A program made the position numbers and the translations under genes. From assembly GCA_044226365.1 (NCBI GenBank), contig JBGAHE010000020.1:1-64000 (forward strand): a stretch of DNA of 64,000 bases, read 5' to 3'. The first letter of the stretch is position 1. Each line of letters begins with the position of its first letter. Under the pieces are notes generated by a model. The model was given only the letters and a program-made list of their open reading frames with translations. It searched no databases and was not told the origin of the DNA. This stretch comes from JALHNI01 sp044226365. GTDB taxonomy: Bacteria > Acidobacteriota > Terriglobia > Bryobacterales > Bryobacteraceae. Shown here piece after piece: positions 24,154 to 33,744 of this stretch.

Positions 24154-25272
24154 ATGCAATTTGCCGCCCTGGCCCTGGTTGGCCTTTCCGTCGTCCCCGC
24201 CTTCTCTGTTGATTCGCTCGTCCTGATCGGCACTTACTCCCGGGGCAAGAGCGAAGGCATCTACGCCTACCGCTTCAGTTCCGACACCGGCAAGCTGACC
24301 TCCCTGGGTCTCGCGGCCAAGGCCAGCAACCCCTCCTATCTCGTCATCCACCCAAACCGCAAATGGGTCTTTGCCGTTGGCGAAGATGCGCAGTACAAGG
24401 GCGAACGCGCCGGCAGCCTGACCGCCTTTAACCTCGACGAAGCCACCGGCAAGCTGACACCCATCAACACTGTCTCGTCGCATGGCGCCGCCCCCTGCCA
24501 CCTGTCCATCGATAAGACGGGCAAGTTCCTCCTCGTTGCCAATTACACCGGCGGCAACGTCGGCATCTTCCCCATTGGCGCCGACGGCAGCCTGCAGGAA
24601 GCCACCAACGTGGTGCAGCATCGCGGTAAAGGCACTACCCCGCGCCAGGACCAGCCACATGCTCACTCCATCAACATCGCCAGGGGCAACAAGTTCGCCG
24701 TCGCCGCCGACCTGGGCACCGACGAAGTGATCACCTATCGCCTCACCACCAAGGGTGGTCTGCTCTCGCCCATCTCGCGCACCAAGCTCAAGGACGGCTC
24801 CGGCCCCCGCCACTTCGCCTTCCACCCCTCGAACAAGTACGCCTACTCCATCAATGAGCTCGCCTCCACCGTCACCGGTTACACCTGGAACGCTTCCACC
24901 GGCGAGTTGAAGGAGTTCCAGACGCTCTCCACCTTGCCGGACGGCTATCGTGGCGAGAGCTACACAGCGGAAGTCGTCGTCCATCCGAATGGTAAGTTTC
25001 TCTATGGCTCAAACCGCGGCCACCAGTCCATCACCGCGTTCGCGATCGCGGCGGATGGCCGACTCACCTCGCTCGGACAAACGCCCACCGGCGGCGAATG
25101 GCCCCGCAACTTCAACATCGACCCGAGCGCTAAGTTCCTGATTGCGGCTAACGAGCGCTCGGACTCCCTCACGATCTTCGCGATCGATCAGACCACCGGA
25201 AAGCTCACCGCCACCGGCGAAAAAGTGGAAGTCGGCGTCCCGGTCTGCGTCAAGTTCCTCGCCAAAAAGTAG
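24154..25272 (+). CDS. Lactonase-family beta-propeller protein (6-phosphogluconolactonase-like), exported
   Basis: 372 aa. The N-terminus (MQFAALALVGLSVVPAFSVD) looks like a signal peptide. VLIGTYSRGKSEGIYAYRFS, NPSYLVIHPNRKWVFAVGED, APCHLSIDKTGKFLLVANYT and GPRHFAFHPSNKYAYSINEL are successive seven-bladed propeller repeats of the Pgl/lactonase family. GGEWPRNFNIDPSAKFLIAA is the C-terminal blade. Related enzymes hydrolyse 6-phosphogluconolactone or carboxy-cis,cis-muconate lactone; an exported location suggests another lactone. It follows the 23273 gene by 2 nt. Confidence 0.85.
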   Translation: MQFAALALVGLSVVPAFSVDSLVLIGTYSRGKSEGIYAYRFSSDTGKLTSLGLAAKASNPSYLVIHPNRKWVFAVGEDAQYKGERAGSLTAFNLDEATGKLTPINTVSSHGAAPCHLSIDKTGKFLLVANYTGGNVGIFPIGADGSLQEATNVVQHRGKGTTPRQDQPHAHSINIARGNKFAVAADLGTDEVITYRLTTKGGLLSPISRTKLKDGSGPRHFAFHPSNKYAYSINELASTVTGYTWNASTGELKEFQTLSTLPDGYRGESYTAEVVVHPNGKFLYGSNRGHQSITAFAIAADGRLTSLGQTPTGGEWPRNFNIDPSAKFLIAANERSDSLTIFAIDQTTGKLTATGEKVEVGVPVCVKFLAKK

Positions 25273-25306
25273 GCCCCCAGCGGGGGCATGATAGCCTTTC
25301 TCTCAT

Positions 25307-26158
25307 ATGAAGTTTTTGGTTTACAGCCACAATGGAGGCGCGCCTCAGGCCGGCGTGCTCGTCAACGATCATGTCATTTCGATTGCCGGCTGCGGCTATC
25401 CCTCGCTGCTGCCGGTGATCGAAGGCGGCGCGGCCGCCGCGGCAACCATCCAGGCTCATCTGGCGCAGCACCCCGGCGGCATCCCGGTCTCGCAGGTCAA
25501 GTTGCACGCCCCGATCCCGAACCCGCCCAAGTTGTTCATGATCGGCCTGAACTACCGCGACCACGCGATAGAATCCGGCATGGCGATCCCCACCACGCCC
25601 ACCGTCTTCAACAAGTTCGACAACTCGATCATCGGCCCCGGCGACACCATCGTCCTGCCCAAGGCCACCGCTCAGCCCGACTATGAGGCGGAATTCGCCT
25701 TCGTCATCGGCAAGAAGGCCAAGCACGTCAAAGGCGCCGACTGGAAAGAGTACGTCTTCGGCTACACCATCATCAACGACGTCTCCGCGCGCGATCTGCA
25801 GCTCGCTTCGCCGCAGTGGTTGATGGGCAAAGCCTGCGACACCTTCTGCCCCATGGGCCCCACGCTGGTCACCGCCGACGAGATTGCCAACCCGCACAAC
25901 CTCCGCATCGGCCTCCGCATCGGCGACGAAGTCCTCCAGGACTCCAGCACCAAGGAACTGATCTTCGACATCCCCGCCCTGCTCGAATACATGACCAAGG
26001 TCATCACGCTCGAACCCGGCGACATCATTTCGACCGGCACGCCTCCCGGCGTCGGCTTCGCGCGGAAGCCCCCGCGCTACCTCCGCGCTGGCGACGTCTG
26101 CACCGTCTTCGTCGAAGGGCTGGGCGAGCTCACCAACCCGGTCACCGTCGAAGCCTGA
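25307..26158 (+). CDS. Fumarylacetoacetate hydrolase (FAH)-family protein
   Basis: 283 aa. MIGLNYRDHAIESGMAIPTT, then FNKFDNSIIGPGDTIVLPK and PDYEAEFAFVIGKKAKHV supply the metal-binding Glu/Asp residues of FAH. TIINDVSARDLQLASPQWLM and TPPGVGFARKPPRYL complete the signature. Family members cleave C-C bonds or isomerise 2-hydroxy-hepta-diene-dioate/oxaloacetate-like substrates; the specific reaction is not deducible. It stands alone between the lactonase and the flagellar locus. Confidence 0.9.
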   Translation: MKFLVYSHNGGAPQAGVLVNDHVISIAGCGYPSLLPVIEGGAAAAATIQAHLAQHPGGIPVSQVKLHAPIPNPPKLFMIGLNYRDHAIESGMAIPTTPTVFNKFDNSIIGPGDTIVLPKATAQPDYEAEFAFVIGKKAKHVKGADWKEYVFGYTIINDVSARDLQLASPQWLMGKACDTFCPMGPTLVTADEIANPHNLRIGLRIGDEVLQDSSTKELIFDIPALLEYMTKVITLEPGDIISTGTPPGVGFARKPPRYLRAGDVCTVFVEGLGELTNPVTVEA

Positions 26159-26159
26159 T

Positions 26160-26558
26160 CTAACCCGCTTGTTGCGACGGCAGGGGGCCTTCGGCTTCCT
26201 GCCGTTGTAGTTTCAGCACCAGTTCCACCTGGGCCAGCGGCAAGTGCAGCACACTGGCGATGTGCGCCGGCGATTCTCCCCGGCGGTTCAGCCGGAGAAT
26301 CTGCACCCGCTTGTTCAGGTTCATTCCCGTCTCAATCGTCAGATTGATCGGCATCGCCGGCGGCGCCGCTTCGGCCGGGGGAACCGGCGGCAGTAAATCC
26401 ATCCGCTGATGCAGCGTCCGGCATTCGAGCGCCAGCGTCCGATTCTGCTTTTCCAGCGCCGTCACCCGTTCGGACAGGCGCGTCACCAGCCAACCCACCA
26501 CTCCGGCGCCGGCCAGGGCCAACAACGCCACAAAACCAAAAATTCCGAGCGTCAGCAT
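26160..26558 (-). CDS. Membrane-anchored DUF2802-like protein, last gene of the flagellar arm
   Basis: 132 aa. A membrane segment (GIFGFVALLALAGAGVVGWL) leads to a short coiled coil (LSERVTALEKQNRTLALECR), a proline-rich linker and VQILRLNRRGESPAHIASVL then LPLAQVELVLKLQ. That end resembles the HTH-like tail of DUF2802/DUF6115 proteins often found in flagellar operons. It starts 3 nt after the fliN/fliY-like gene, so it is co-transcribed with it. Function unknown. Confidence 0.6.
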   Translation of the reverse strand: MLTLGIFGFVALLALAGAGVVGWLVTRLSERVTALEKQNRTLALECRTLHQRMDLLPPVPPAEAAPPAMPINLTIETGMNLNKRVQILRLNRRGESPAHIASVLHLPLAQVELVLKLQRQEAEGPLPSQQAG

Positions 26559-26561
26559 GAT

Positions 26562-27356
26562 CTAGCTCAGCGTCCGCAGCCTTTCTCGAGGGCTGATGAT
26601 CTGTTGAATCCGCACCCCGTAGTTCCCCTCCACCACCACCACTTCGCCGCGCGCAATCACGCAGTTGTTCACGATGAGTTCCACCGGCTCCGCGACGCCG
26701 CGGTTGAGTTCTACCACGGAACCCGACGTCAGCTTGATCACGTCCTTCAGCGGTACGCTGGCCCGGCCGAAGCTCACGCTCACCGGCAACTCGACGTCCA
26801 TGAGTAGCCCGAGCGTCTTCGAATTCTCGACGTGTTCGGTCGGGTCGTCGGCAGCGGCTGGCGCCGGAGGCGGCGCCGGTGGCGCGTCCGCGGCCGCCAG
26901 CAGCGCCACCAGGGCCGCCTCCACCCCGGCAAACAGCAACACCGGCTCGCCGTTCACCACCACGCGAATCGCTTGCGACACCTGCCCGGACTTCTCCGCA
27001 CCGTTGGTCGCCGAAATGTTCTTGCCCAGCAGCGCGCCGATCTCCGACGCCACCCCCGACAAGCCTTGGCTCAGCAGTTCGAGATACGTGCCGCGGACGC
27101 TGTCCCGATCGAGTTCGTCGACGCCCGCCGCCTTCAGCGCCTCGCCGCCAATCCGCTCCCAACTGACCTCCGGAGCGGCGATTGTCAGGCGCCCTTCGCC
27201 GGCGTCGAAGCTTTGCTCCCAACTCAGCAGGTCCGCTCCGACTTGGGCCGACTGCGAGTCGAGCGTCGCCGTCACCTCCGAGCCCAGCATGGACCCGGTC
27301 ACTGCAGCGAACTTCGCCGCGAATTGTTCGAATAACCAGCGTTGCCGATCCACCAT
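26562..27356 (-). CDS. FliN/FliY-type flagellar switch protein with extended N-terminus
   Basis: 264 aa. The C-terminal 80 residues (TLGLLMDVELPVSVSFGRAS, then KLTSGSVVELNRGVAEPVEL and EVVVVEGNYGVRIQQI) are a SpoA/FliN domain that forms the C-ring. Residues 1-150 are less typical, like a CheC/FliY-style region (WERIGGEALKAAGV, QAIRVVVNGEPVLLFAG), followed by an Ala/Pro linker. It is one of two FliN-domain proteins in the locus and lacks a clear phosphatase motif, so it could be a FliY or FliM substitute. fliM is absent from the window. Confidence 0.75.
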   Translation of the reverse strand: MVDRQRWLFEQFAAKFAAVTGSMLGSEVTATLDSQSAQVGADLLSWEQSFDAGEGRLTIAAPEVSWERIGGEALKAAGVDELDRDSVRGTYLELLSQGLSGVASEIGALLGKNISATNGAEKSGQVSQAIRVVVNGEPVLLFAGVEAALVALLAAADAPPAPPPAPAAADDPTEHVENSKTLGLLMDVELPVSVSFGRASVPLKDVIKLTSGSVVELNRGVAEPVELIVNNCVIARGEVVVVEGNYGVRIQQIISPRERLRTLS

Positions 27357-27359
27357 CCG

Positions 27360-28202
27360 TTAGACCTGCCCGCGCTTCATCGGCCAGCACTTCTCCAGGT
27401 GCGTCCGCAGCCGCAACAAGGCCTGCGACTTCAATTGCGAGATCCGCGACTCGTGCAACCCCACCACTTTCGCGATCTCCCGCAGCGTCAGTTCCTCCTG
27501 GTAGTACAGGCTCAGCACCATCTTCTCCACCGGCGGCATCCGGTCAATCGCTTCCACCAGCAGCCGCTCCAGTTCCGCGCGCTCCACCACGCGCGAAGGC
27601 CAGTTCTCTTCCTTGTCCGAGATGTACTTGAGCAGGTCGCGCCCGTCGTCATCGCCGGAACTCGCCTCCAGGCTTCCCAGGTTCACGCCGCGAATGTCCA
27701 CCAGCCACTCGTGATACTCCGCCATCGACACGCCCAACTGCGCCGCAATCTCTTCCTCGGACGGAGCCCGGTGCAGCCGCTGTTCGGCCGCCGCAATGGC
27801 CGCTTCAATCTGCTTAGCGCGCTTCCGCTGCTGTCGCGGTGCCCAGTCGAGCCCGCGCAGGCTATCCAGGATCGCTCCCCGGATTTTGTACTCGGCATAG
27901 GTCTTCAACTTCACCTGGTGCATCGGATCGAAGCGGTCGATGGCCGAGATCAGGCCCACGATGCCCGTCGAGATCAGGTCATCGATGCTGACGCTTTCCG
28001 GCAGCCGTTCATGAATGCGCCGCGCAATCAGACGGACTTGCGGCAAATGCTCAAGAATCCGCTGCTCCCGTTCCGCGGGCGTCAGCGTCCATTTTGTGCC
28101 GGTCTCGCCCGGCTCATCCGCCGCTGCCGGTTCGATCACCGCCAGCGTATCCAGGTCCAACTCTTCCGTATATCGCCCCAAGCCTCTCGCCATTCCTCTC
28201 AC
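27360..28202 (-). CDS. fliA: Flagellar sigma factor sigma-28
   Basis: 280 aa, slightly long (usual about 240-260). Region 2 reads ARRIHERLPESVSIDDLIST, GLISAIDRFDP and LKTYAEYKIRGAILDSLRGL, with DWAPRQQRKRAKQIE for promoter melting. Region 4 is EMVLSLYYQEELTLREIAKV-like (VEKMVLSLYYQEEL, ESRISQLKSQALLRLR), a helix-turn-helix. It directs late flagellar genes and is inhibited by FlgM in most species; no flgM is seen. It lies directly after flhF; in many genomes flhG is between them. An ATG at 28193 is an alternative start. Confidence 0.93.
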   Translation of the reverse strand: MRGMARGLGRYTEELDLDTLAVIEPAAADEPGETGTKWTLTPAEREQRILEHLPQVRLIARRIHERLPESVSIDDLISTGIVGLISAIDRFDPMHQVKLKTYAEYKIRGAILDSLRGLDWAPRQQRKRAKQIEAAIAAAEQRLHRAPSEEEIAAQLGVSMAEYHEWLVDIRGVNLGSLEASSGDDDGRDLLKYISDKEENWPSRVVERAELERLLVEAIDRMPPVEKMVLSLYYQEELTLREIAKVVGLHESRISQLKSQALLRLRTHLEKCWPMKRGQV

Positions 28203-28214
28203 TTCCTTGTGCCC

Positions 28215-29501
28215 TTACGAAGCCGTCGCCGTTTGCCGGCGCCGCGCGCTCTCGAGAAACGCGCCCATCGGCGGGTCGCCTACCATCAGGTCCAGCAGCC
28301 GCGGCACGGTGGCCGGTTCGAGATCCTCGGGGATCGTCTGCCCCATCGCCAGATAGGACACCCTGGCCTCGGCTTCGTCCAGCGCCAGCAAAAGGCCGCC
28401 GATCGCCTCCGTCTCGTCCAGCCGCGTCAGGATTACCTTCGTCGCCCCGTACTCATGAAAACGATCCAGCAGTCGCGCCACGTCCGTGCCCTTCTGGTAA
28501 GCCGGCACCACCAAGTGGCAATCCACCCGCGGATCGCTGCTGAAGAACCGCGCCAGCGACGCACCGTCCGCCATCTGTCCCGGGCCCAGCCCGGGCGTAT
28601 CGATCAAGATCAGTTCCTTGTTGGCGTGTTCGTTCAGCAGTTGCCCGAGTGCCGAAGCCGTTTCCGCCAAGTCGAAACCCACGCCCAAAATCGCGGCATA
28701 GGAGCGCAATTGCTCGGCGGCACCCACCCGCAGGTTATCCGTCGAGATGATGTGCGCCGGCCGGCGCGTCCGCAAGCCGTAATGCGCCGCCAGCTTCACC
28801 AGCGTCGTCGTTTTGCCGACGCCCGGCGCGCCCACCAGCGCCACCACTTTGCTGGTCGCCTTCGGACGGCCCAGGCTCGCATCGATCCGCAGTACCCGCG
28901 CCAGTTGATCGAGCACCGCGGCCGCCAGCGGACTCGTCTCCGCGAACGTCTCCGCCAGCACGCCCGGCTGCGCCGGAAACACGCCGCTTCCCTGCCCGAA
29001 AAGGCCGCCCGCTGGCTGCGCACTCACACGGGGAAACGGACGAATCGGTACGCCTGCCCGGCACTGCTCCTGCCCGCGCCGCACCAGTTCCCGGGCTGCC
29101 CGCTCGGGCAGGTCGCGGCGAATCAGAAATTCGGTCAGTTCCTGTTCGTCCTGACGACGGCTAGCCGAGTTCGCCGCTGCATCGTCGCCGCGCCACAAAG
29201 CTGGCGCCAGCGCGCCCCGCGAGATCTTGCGCAACTCCTGCCGCAGCGCGACAATCTCACCCTCTAAGATCTCAAAGCGATGGCCGCGGTCCTCCGCCGG
29301 CGCGCTCGGCCCGGCCGGCGGCGTCGACGCGGCCGTAGCCGGCCGGTCATCGATCCCGAATACCACCTCATAGTTCCCCAGATGCCTCGCCTCGGCGGGC
29401 GTCGGACGCGAGTTCAGAATCACCGCGTCTTCGCCTAACTCGCGGCGGGCCAACTCCATCGCCGCTTCCACCGTGCCTGAAAAGTAGGATTTGATCCGCA
29501 T
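28215..29501 (-). CDS. flhF: Flagellar biosynthesis GTPase FlhF
   Basis: 428 aa. The N-terminal part begins MRIKSYFSGTVEAAMELARR, a typical FlhF B-domain. An Ala/Pro-rich stretch precedes the NG domain, which has VALVGAPGVGKTTTLVKLAA (P-loop G1), ISTDNLRVGAAEQLRSYA (G2-like) and ILIDTPGLGPG (G3). KVILTRLDETEAIGGLL supplies the guanine-specificity region. FlhF is an SRP-type GTPase that sets flagellar position and number. Its usual partner FlhG/YlxH is missing between flhF and fliA. The gene follows flhA by 7 nt. Confidence 0.93.
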   Translation of the reverse strand: MRIKSYFSGTVEAAMELARRELGEDAVILNSRPTPAEARHLGNYEVVFGIDDRPATAASTPPAGPSAPAEDRGHRFEILEGEIVALRQELRKISRGALAPALWRGDDAAANSASRRQDEQELTEFLIRRDLPERAARELVRRGQEQCRAGVPIRPFPRVSAQPAGGLFGQGSGVFPAQPGVLAETFAETSPLAAAVLDQLARVLRIDASLGRPKATSKVVALVGAPGVGKTTTLVKLAAHYGLRTRRPAHIISTDNLRVGAAEQLRSYAAILGVGFDLAETASALGQLLNEHANKELILIDTPGLGPGQMADGASLARFFSSDPRVDCHLVVPAYQKGTDVARLLDRFHEYGATKVILTRLDETEAIGGLLLALDEAEARVSYLAMGQTIPEDLEPATVPRLLDLMVGDPPMGAFLESARRRQTATAS

Positions 29502-29508
29502 CTGTCTC

Positions 29509-31599
29509 CTAGAGCGTTCCCAAAGTGATCACATTCACACCCGACGGAATCTCGGCATGCGACAGAAAGACGAACTGGCCGGGCAGCGCCTCGGTCATCT
29601 GCCGCAGGAAGAACCGCACCTGCGCACTCACCAGCACCACCACCGGCACGTCCGGACTCGGCGACACCCGCGTCAGCCGGTCCAGTAAGTCGCGAATCCG
29701 CGCTGGCGCCAGATTCAGATGGCTGGTCTGCTCGCCATGCTCCACCGCCCCTTCGAGCGCCTGTTCCGTTCCCGGATCGAACATCCAAACCGGTAACTCG
29801 TTCTTCGGAGTTACATAAGGCTTCACGACCGCGCGCCGCAAAGTCTGACGAACGTACTCGGTCAGTAACACCATGTTCCGAGTTGCATTCGCGGCCTCGC
29901 CCAGCGCCTCCATAATGGAACTCGCGTCCCGAATCGAAACACGCTCGCGCAGTAAGTTCTGTAACACCTTTTGCACCGTCGACATGGGGAGCAATTTGGG
30001 GACCAAATCCTCCACCGCCTTCGGGTTATCGAGTGACACGCGATCGAGCAGCGCCTTCACGTCCTGCCGCGACAGTAACTCGTGCGCGTAACGGCGAATC
30101 AGTTCGCCTAAGTGCGTACCGAGCACGCTCACCGCGTCCACCACGGTGAAGCCGGCCGCGCGCGCGGCCTCCGCCTGCGCCGTTGGAATCCACCAGGCCG
30201 CCATGCCGAATGCCGGGTCACGCGTGGGCTGCCCACCGGCCGGCCCCGGCACTGGTCCGGCGTCGGAACTGCGGCCCAGGGCGCTCGAGATCGCCAGATC
30301 CATTCCCGCCGGCAGATCGAAGCGTGCAATCTCCGTCCCCTTCAGCAGTACCACGTACTCCCGCGAACGCAGGCTCAAGTTATCGGTAACCCGAACCGGA
30401 GGCAACAAGTAACCCAGATCCCCGGCCAACTGCCGCCGGATGCCCGCAATGCGACGCAGCAGCGGGGAGTTCGCGCCACCCTCCACCAGCCGCACCAGGC
30501 CCAAGCCAACCTCGACGGCGAGCGGCTCCACTTTGAGTAACTGCTCGACATTCTCCTTCGCCGGTGCCGAGGAAGCGGCTGGCTTCGCTGCCAATTCTTC
30601 GGCAGCGCCATTTTTCTGTCGCAACTTCCAGGCCATCGCGCCCAAACCGCCGCTCAGCAGAAAGAAGGGTATCTTCGGCAATCCGGGAAACGCCGCCAGC
30701 GCCAGCAGGATGCCGCTCGCCAACCATAGCGGTTGTTCGTTCGCCAGTAACTGCTGCTCAAACTGTTCCCCTAACTCGAGTTCACCCGAGGCGCGGGTCA
30801 CAATCAGGCCGCCGGAGACCGACACCATCAACGCCGGAATCACTGTCACCAGACCATCCCCAATCGTCAGTACCGTATAGGTCTTGAGCGCCCGCACCAG
30901 GTCCATATCCAGTTGCAGGACACCGATCAAGAATCCCGCCACGATGTTGATCAGAGTGATCAGAATGCTCGCGACCGCATCGCGCTGGGTGAAGCGCGAG
31001 GCACCGTCCATTGATCCGTAAAACTCCGCTTCGGCCGTCAGTTGCTTCCGTCGCTGCTTGGCCTCCGTCTCATCGATCAGGCCGGCGCTCAAGTCCGAGT
31101 CGATCGACATCTGCTTGCCCGGCAAGGCGTCCAACGTAAAGCGCGCCGTCACTTCGGAAATGCGCACCGCGCCGTGATTGATCACCACGTATTGAATGGC
31201 AATCAGCACCAGGAAAATCACCAGTCCGATCACGAAGTTGCCGCCCACGACGAAGTTGCCGAAAGCTTCGATCACACCGCCCGCCGCGGCCGTGCCCCGA
31301 TTCCCGTTCATCAAGATCAAGCGCGACGAGGAGACGTTCAGCGCGAGACGAAACAGCGTCAACAGCAGCAGCGTGGTCGGAAACAGACTAAACTCCGCCG
31401 GTCGGCGAATGTACATCGCCACCATCAGCACCACGACCGAGATCGAGATGTTGGCACTGATCAACAGATCCACCACCAGCGCAGGCAGCGGTACGATCAT
31501 CGCCAGGACGATCCCCAGCACCGCGAGCGGAATCGCGGCTTCGCGCCAGCGCAGCGGCTGCCAGCCCGGGGAGGCGAGTTTGAGAGTTGCTTCAGCCAT
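29509..31599 (-). CDS. flhA: Flagellar type III export gate protein FlhA
   Basis: 696 aa, full length. Eight predicted membrane helices lie in the first 330 residues. FTLDALPGKQMSIDSDLSAG then LIDETEAKQRRKQL is the conserved FHIPEP loop. The C-terminal cytoplasmic domain includes VVDAVSVLGTHLGELIRRYA, DRVSLDNPKAVEDLVPKLL and VVVLVSAQVRFFLRQMTEA. FlhA forms the nonameric ring that selects export substrates and couples proton flow. It is transcribed with flhB 3 nt upstream. Confidence 0.97.
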   Translation of the reverse strand: MAEATLKLASPGWQPLRWREAAIPLAVLGIVLAMIVPLPALVVDLLISANISISVVVLMVAMYIRRPAEFSLFPTTLLLLTLFRLALNVSSSRLILMNGNRGTAAAGGVIEAFGNFVVGGNFVIGLVIFLVLIAIQYVVINHGAVRISEVTARFTLDALPGKQMSIDSDLSAGLIDETEAKQRRKQLTAEAEFYGSMDGASRFTQRDAVASILITLINIVAGFLIGVLQLDMDLVRALKTYTVLTIGDGLVTVIPALMVSVSGGLIVTRASGELELGEQFEQQLLANEQPLWLASGILLALAAFPGLPKIPFFLLSGGLGAMAWKLRQKNGAAEELAAKPAASSAPAKENVEQLLKVEPLAVEVGLGLVRLVEGGANSPLLRRIAGIRRQLAGDLGYLLPPVRVTDNLSLRSREYVVLLKGTEIARFDLPAGMDLAISSALGRSSDAGPVPGPAGGQPTRDPAFGMAAWWIPTAQAEAARAAGFTVVDAVSVLGTHLGELIRRYAHELLSRQDVKALLDRVSLDNPKAVEDLVPKLLPMSTVQKVLQNLLRERVSIRDASSIMEALGEAANATRNMVLLTEYVRQTLRRAVVKPYVTPKNELPVWMFDPGTEQALEGAVEHGEQTSHLNLAPARIRDLLDRLTRVSPSPDVPVVVLVSAQVRFFLRQMTEALPGQFVFLSHAEIPSGVNVITLGTL

Positions 31600-31602
31600 C
31601 GA

Positions 31603-32667
31603 TTAGTTCGGTAACTTTCCGCCCATCAGGCGATAGATATAGGCCAGGATCTCGGCCACCGCGCGATAAAGGTGAGCCGGAATCTCCTGACCCACCGCCA
31701 CCGAGGCATACAAAGCGCGCGCCAGCGGAGGATTCTCGACAATCGGGATTCCCTTCGCCGCGGCCCGCTCGCGAATGCGGCGCGCCAGGAAGTTCTTGCC
31801 TTTCCCCACTACCTTCGGCGCCGCCATCGTCGCCAAGTCGAACCGGATCGCCACCGCGTAGTGCGTCGGATTCGTAATGATGGCCGAGGCGCGTTCGACG
31901 TCCGCCATCATCCGGCGGCGCGAGCGGTCGCGCTGCATCCGCCGCAGTTTGCGCTTGACCTCCGGACTGCCCTCGGCGTCCTTCATCTCTTCCTTGCTCT
32001 CTTGCTTGGTCATCATCAGTTCGTTCTGATAACGCCGATAGACCCGCACCAGATCCACCGCCCCCAACATCGCAAACAGGTATGCCCCCTTCTGGAGTAG
32101 GTCGCCCGCGGTCGCCGCAAAGCCACTTAAGCCAGAAGCCACGCCGCCCCGTCCCCAACTCAGCATCAGCGGGTACTTGTGCATCGCGACTAAGTACAGC
32201 GCGAGTCCCGCCAGCCCCAGCACCAACAGCGCCTGTCCGAGTTGCCGCGCCGCCTGCGCCGGATACTCCTTCAGCCGGCTCATCGGATTCAGTCGGTTCA
32301 GTTGCGGCGCCAGATTTGCCGTCGCGAGGCCGAACTGCGTGGTCGCCATCTGAGCGGCCAAGGCCACCAAGACCAGTCCCAAACCCGACACCCACACCGG
32401 ACCCAAGTCCTGCACGATCAAGTCGCGACCGAGCCGGGTGAAGTCATTCGCCGTGAGTTCCGGCGAACGAAAGGCCAGTTCGATCCAAGCACCCATGCGC
32501 GCGCGCAAGCCGAGAAACCAATCCGGTCCAAAGTGGGTCAGCACATAGATCGCGGCCAGAAACTCGAGCGAGGAAATCAACTCGCGGCTCGCAACATAAC
32601 GGCCCTGCTCGCGTGCCTTCTTCAGGCGTTGAGGAGTCGGTTTCTCGGTACGGCCTTGCTCTGCCAT
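31603..32667 (-). CDS. flhB: Flagellar type III export switch protein FlhB
   Basis: 354 aa. N-terminal basic segment (AEQGRTEKPTPQRLKKAREQ) and four membrane helices lead to the cytoplasmic domain with ITNPTHYAVAIRFD. NPTH is the autocleavage site that switches specificity from rod/hook to filament proteins. VENPPLARALY and EIPAHLYRAVAEILAYIYRL are the conserved end. All key residues are intact. It interacts with FliK, also encoded in this locus, to sense hook length. Confidence 0.97.
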   Translation of the reverse strand: MAEQGRTEKPTPQRLKKAREQGRYVASRELISSLEFLAAIYVLTHFGPDWFLGLRARMGAWIELAFRSPELTANDFTRLGRDLIVQDLGPVWVSGLGLVLVALAAQMATTQFGLATANLAPQLNRLNPMSRLKEYPAQAARQLGQALLVLGLAGLALYLVAMHKYPLMLSWGRGGVASGLSGFAATAGDLLQKGAYLFAMLGAVDLVRVYRRYQNELMMTKQESKEEMKDAEGSPEVKRKLRRMQRDRSRRRMMADVERASAIITNPTHYAVAIRFDLATMAAPKVVGKGKNFLARRIRERAAAKGIPIVENPPLARALYASVAVGQEIPAHLYRAVAEILAYIYRLMGGKLPN

Positions 32668-32681
32668 GGCTCAAACGGCGC

Positions 32682-33485
32682 CTACGGCCAGCGCAGCACG
32701 CCTCCCAAGGCTTCCCCGGCCATCTCCATCAGTCGCGCGTAGTTCCCGGGCACGAGCCCGATCGTCGCCCCCAACGATAGCGCTGCGAGCCCCGTCTTCA
32801 AGGGAAACGCCATGTTCAATAGCGGGAATTGAGCATTCAGTCGCCCGACCACCGCCAACGTCAGATCCACTAAGAGCAGAAACCCCGCCACCGGCAAGGC
32901 CAGTCTTACTCCCAACGCCAACGCGTCCGAGAGCAGCCGCGTCACCATCTCAAACGAACCGCCACTCAACTGCCAGGCGCCCGGCGGAATACGGTCCAGG
33001 CTGGTCACCATCGCCCGCATCAGCCAGCGGTCGAATCCGCCCACAAAGAAAAGTACATTTCCCAGCCACTGAATCATCACCGGGATGATGGCCGAGTCGG
33101 CCTCGGTCGTCGGATCGATCGAAGAGGCGTAGCTGAAGCCGGCCTGCATCCCAATCATGTGGCCCGCAAAGCCCAGCGCCTCCATCATGAACAGCAACAC
33201 CAGGCCGGCGCTAAAGCCCAACGCCGCTTCTCCCAGCAGCACCTGTGTCATTGTCCCGGCATTCGCGAGTAACGGGCCGGCCTCAATCCGAGGCGCCAAC
33301 GACGCCGACACCGCTACCGTCAGGAACACCCGCGGCACCGCCGACGTCGCCTTCCCGCCCGGCCAAGGAAAGAACACAAAGAGCCCGCCCAACCGTACCA
33401 AGCAGATGAGGAACGCGCTCGCCAGCGGCCACGCCGCCGTTGCCTCGCCCGGCAGTCGCAACGCGAACGAAGCGTCAACGGGCAT
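32682..33485 (-). CDS. fliR: Flagellar export apparatus protein FliR
   Basis: 267 aa with six hydrophobic segments (FLICLVRLGGLFVFFPW, AALGFSAGLVLLFMMEALGFAG, LPVAGFLLLVDLTLAVVGRL). It has FliR-typical IGMQAGFSYASSIDPTTEAD and LNAQFPLLNMAFPLKTGLAA motifs. It assembles with FliP and FliQ as the export channel. The start overlaps the fliQ stop by 11 nt. The N-terminal sequence MPVDASFALRL is less conserved. Confidence 0.95.
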   Translation of the reverse strand: MPVDASFALRLPGEATAAWPLASAFLICLVRLGGLFVFFPWPGGKATSAVPRVFLTVAVSASLAPRIEAGPLLANAGTMTQVLLGEAALGFSAGLVLLFMMEALGFAGHMIGMQAGFSYASSIDPTTEADSAIIPVMIQWLGNVLFFVGGFDRWLMRAMVTSLDRIPPGAWQLSGGSFEMVTRLLSDALALGVRLALPVAGFLLLVDLTLAVVGRLNAQFPLLNMAFPLKTGLAALSLGATIGLVPGNYARLMEMAGEALGGVLRWP

Positions 33486-33744
33486 AGCGAGCCAGATCGG
33501 AAAATAGCTTCGTCGTGTAGCTCATCAACTCGACAAACATCCAGGGCAGAAATACGACCATGGCGCCCAGAAATGCGCCCAGCCGTGGCACCGTACCAAA
33601 GCCCGGGTCCTGGATCGAGGTCACCAGTTGCACCAGGCCGATCACGATGCCCGCCACCAGCGCCACGCCCAACAGCGGCAAACTCACCCACATCGCCGTC
33701 CACAATGCTTGCCGAATCAACTCGGCTCCCATCTGTGCAGTCAT
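33475..33744 (-). CDS. fliQ: Flagellar export apparatus protein FliQ
   Basis: 89 aa with two membrane helices (QALWTAMWVSLPLLGVALVAG and the later VVFLPWMFVELMSYTTKLF). IQDPGFGTVPRLGAF is close to the conserved FliQ loop (usual IQE-TL-FVPKI). The ATG overlaps the fliP stop (ATGA), and the end overlaps fliR, so translation is coupled. Length and position match fliQ. Confidence 0.95.
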   Translation of the reverse strand: MTAQMGAELIRQALWTAMWVSLPLLGVALVAGIVIGLVQLVTSIQDPGFGTVPRLGAFLGAMVVFLPWMFVELMSYTTKLFSDLARYAR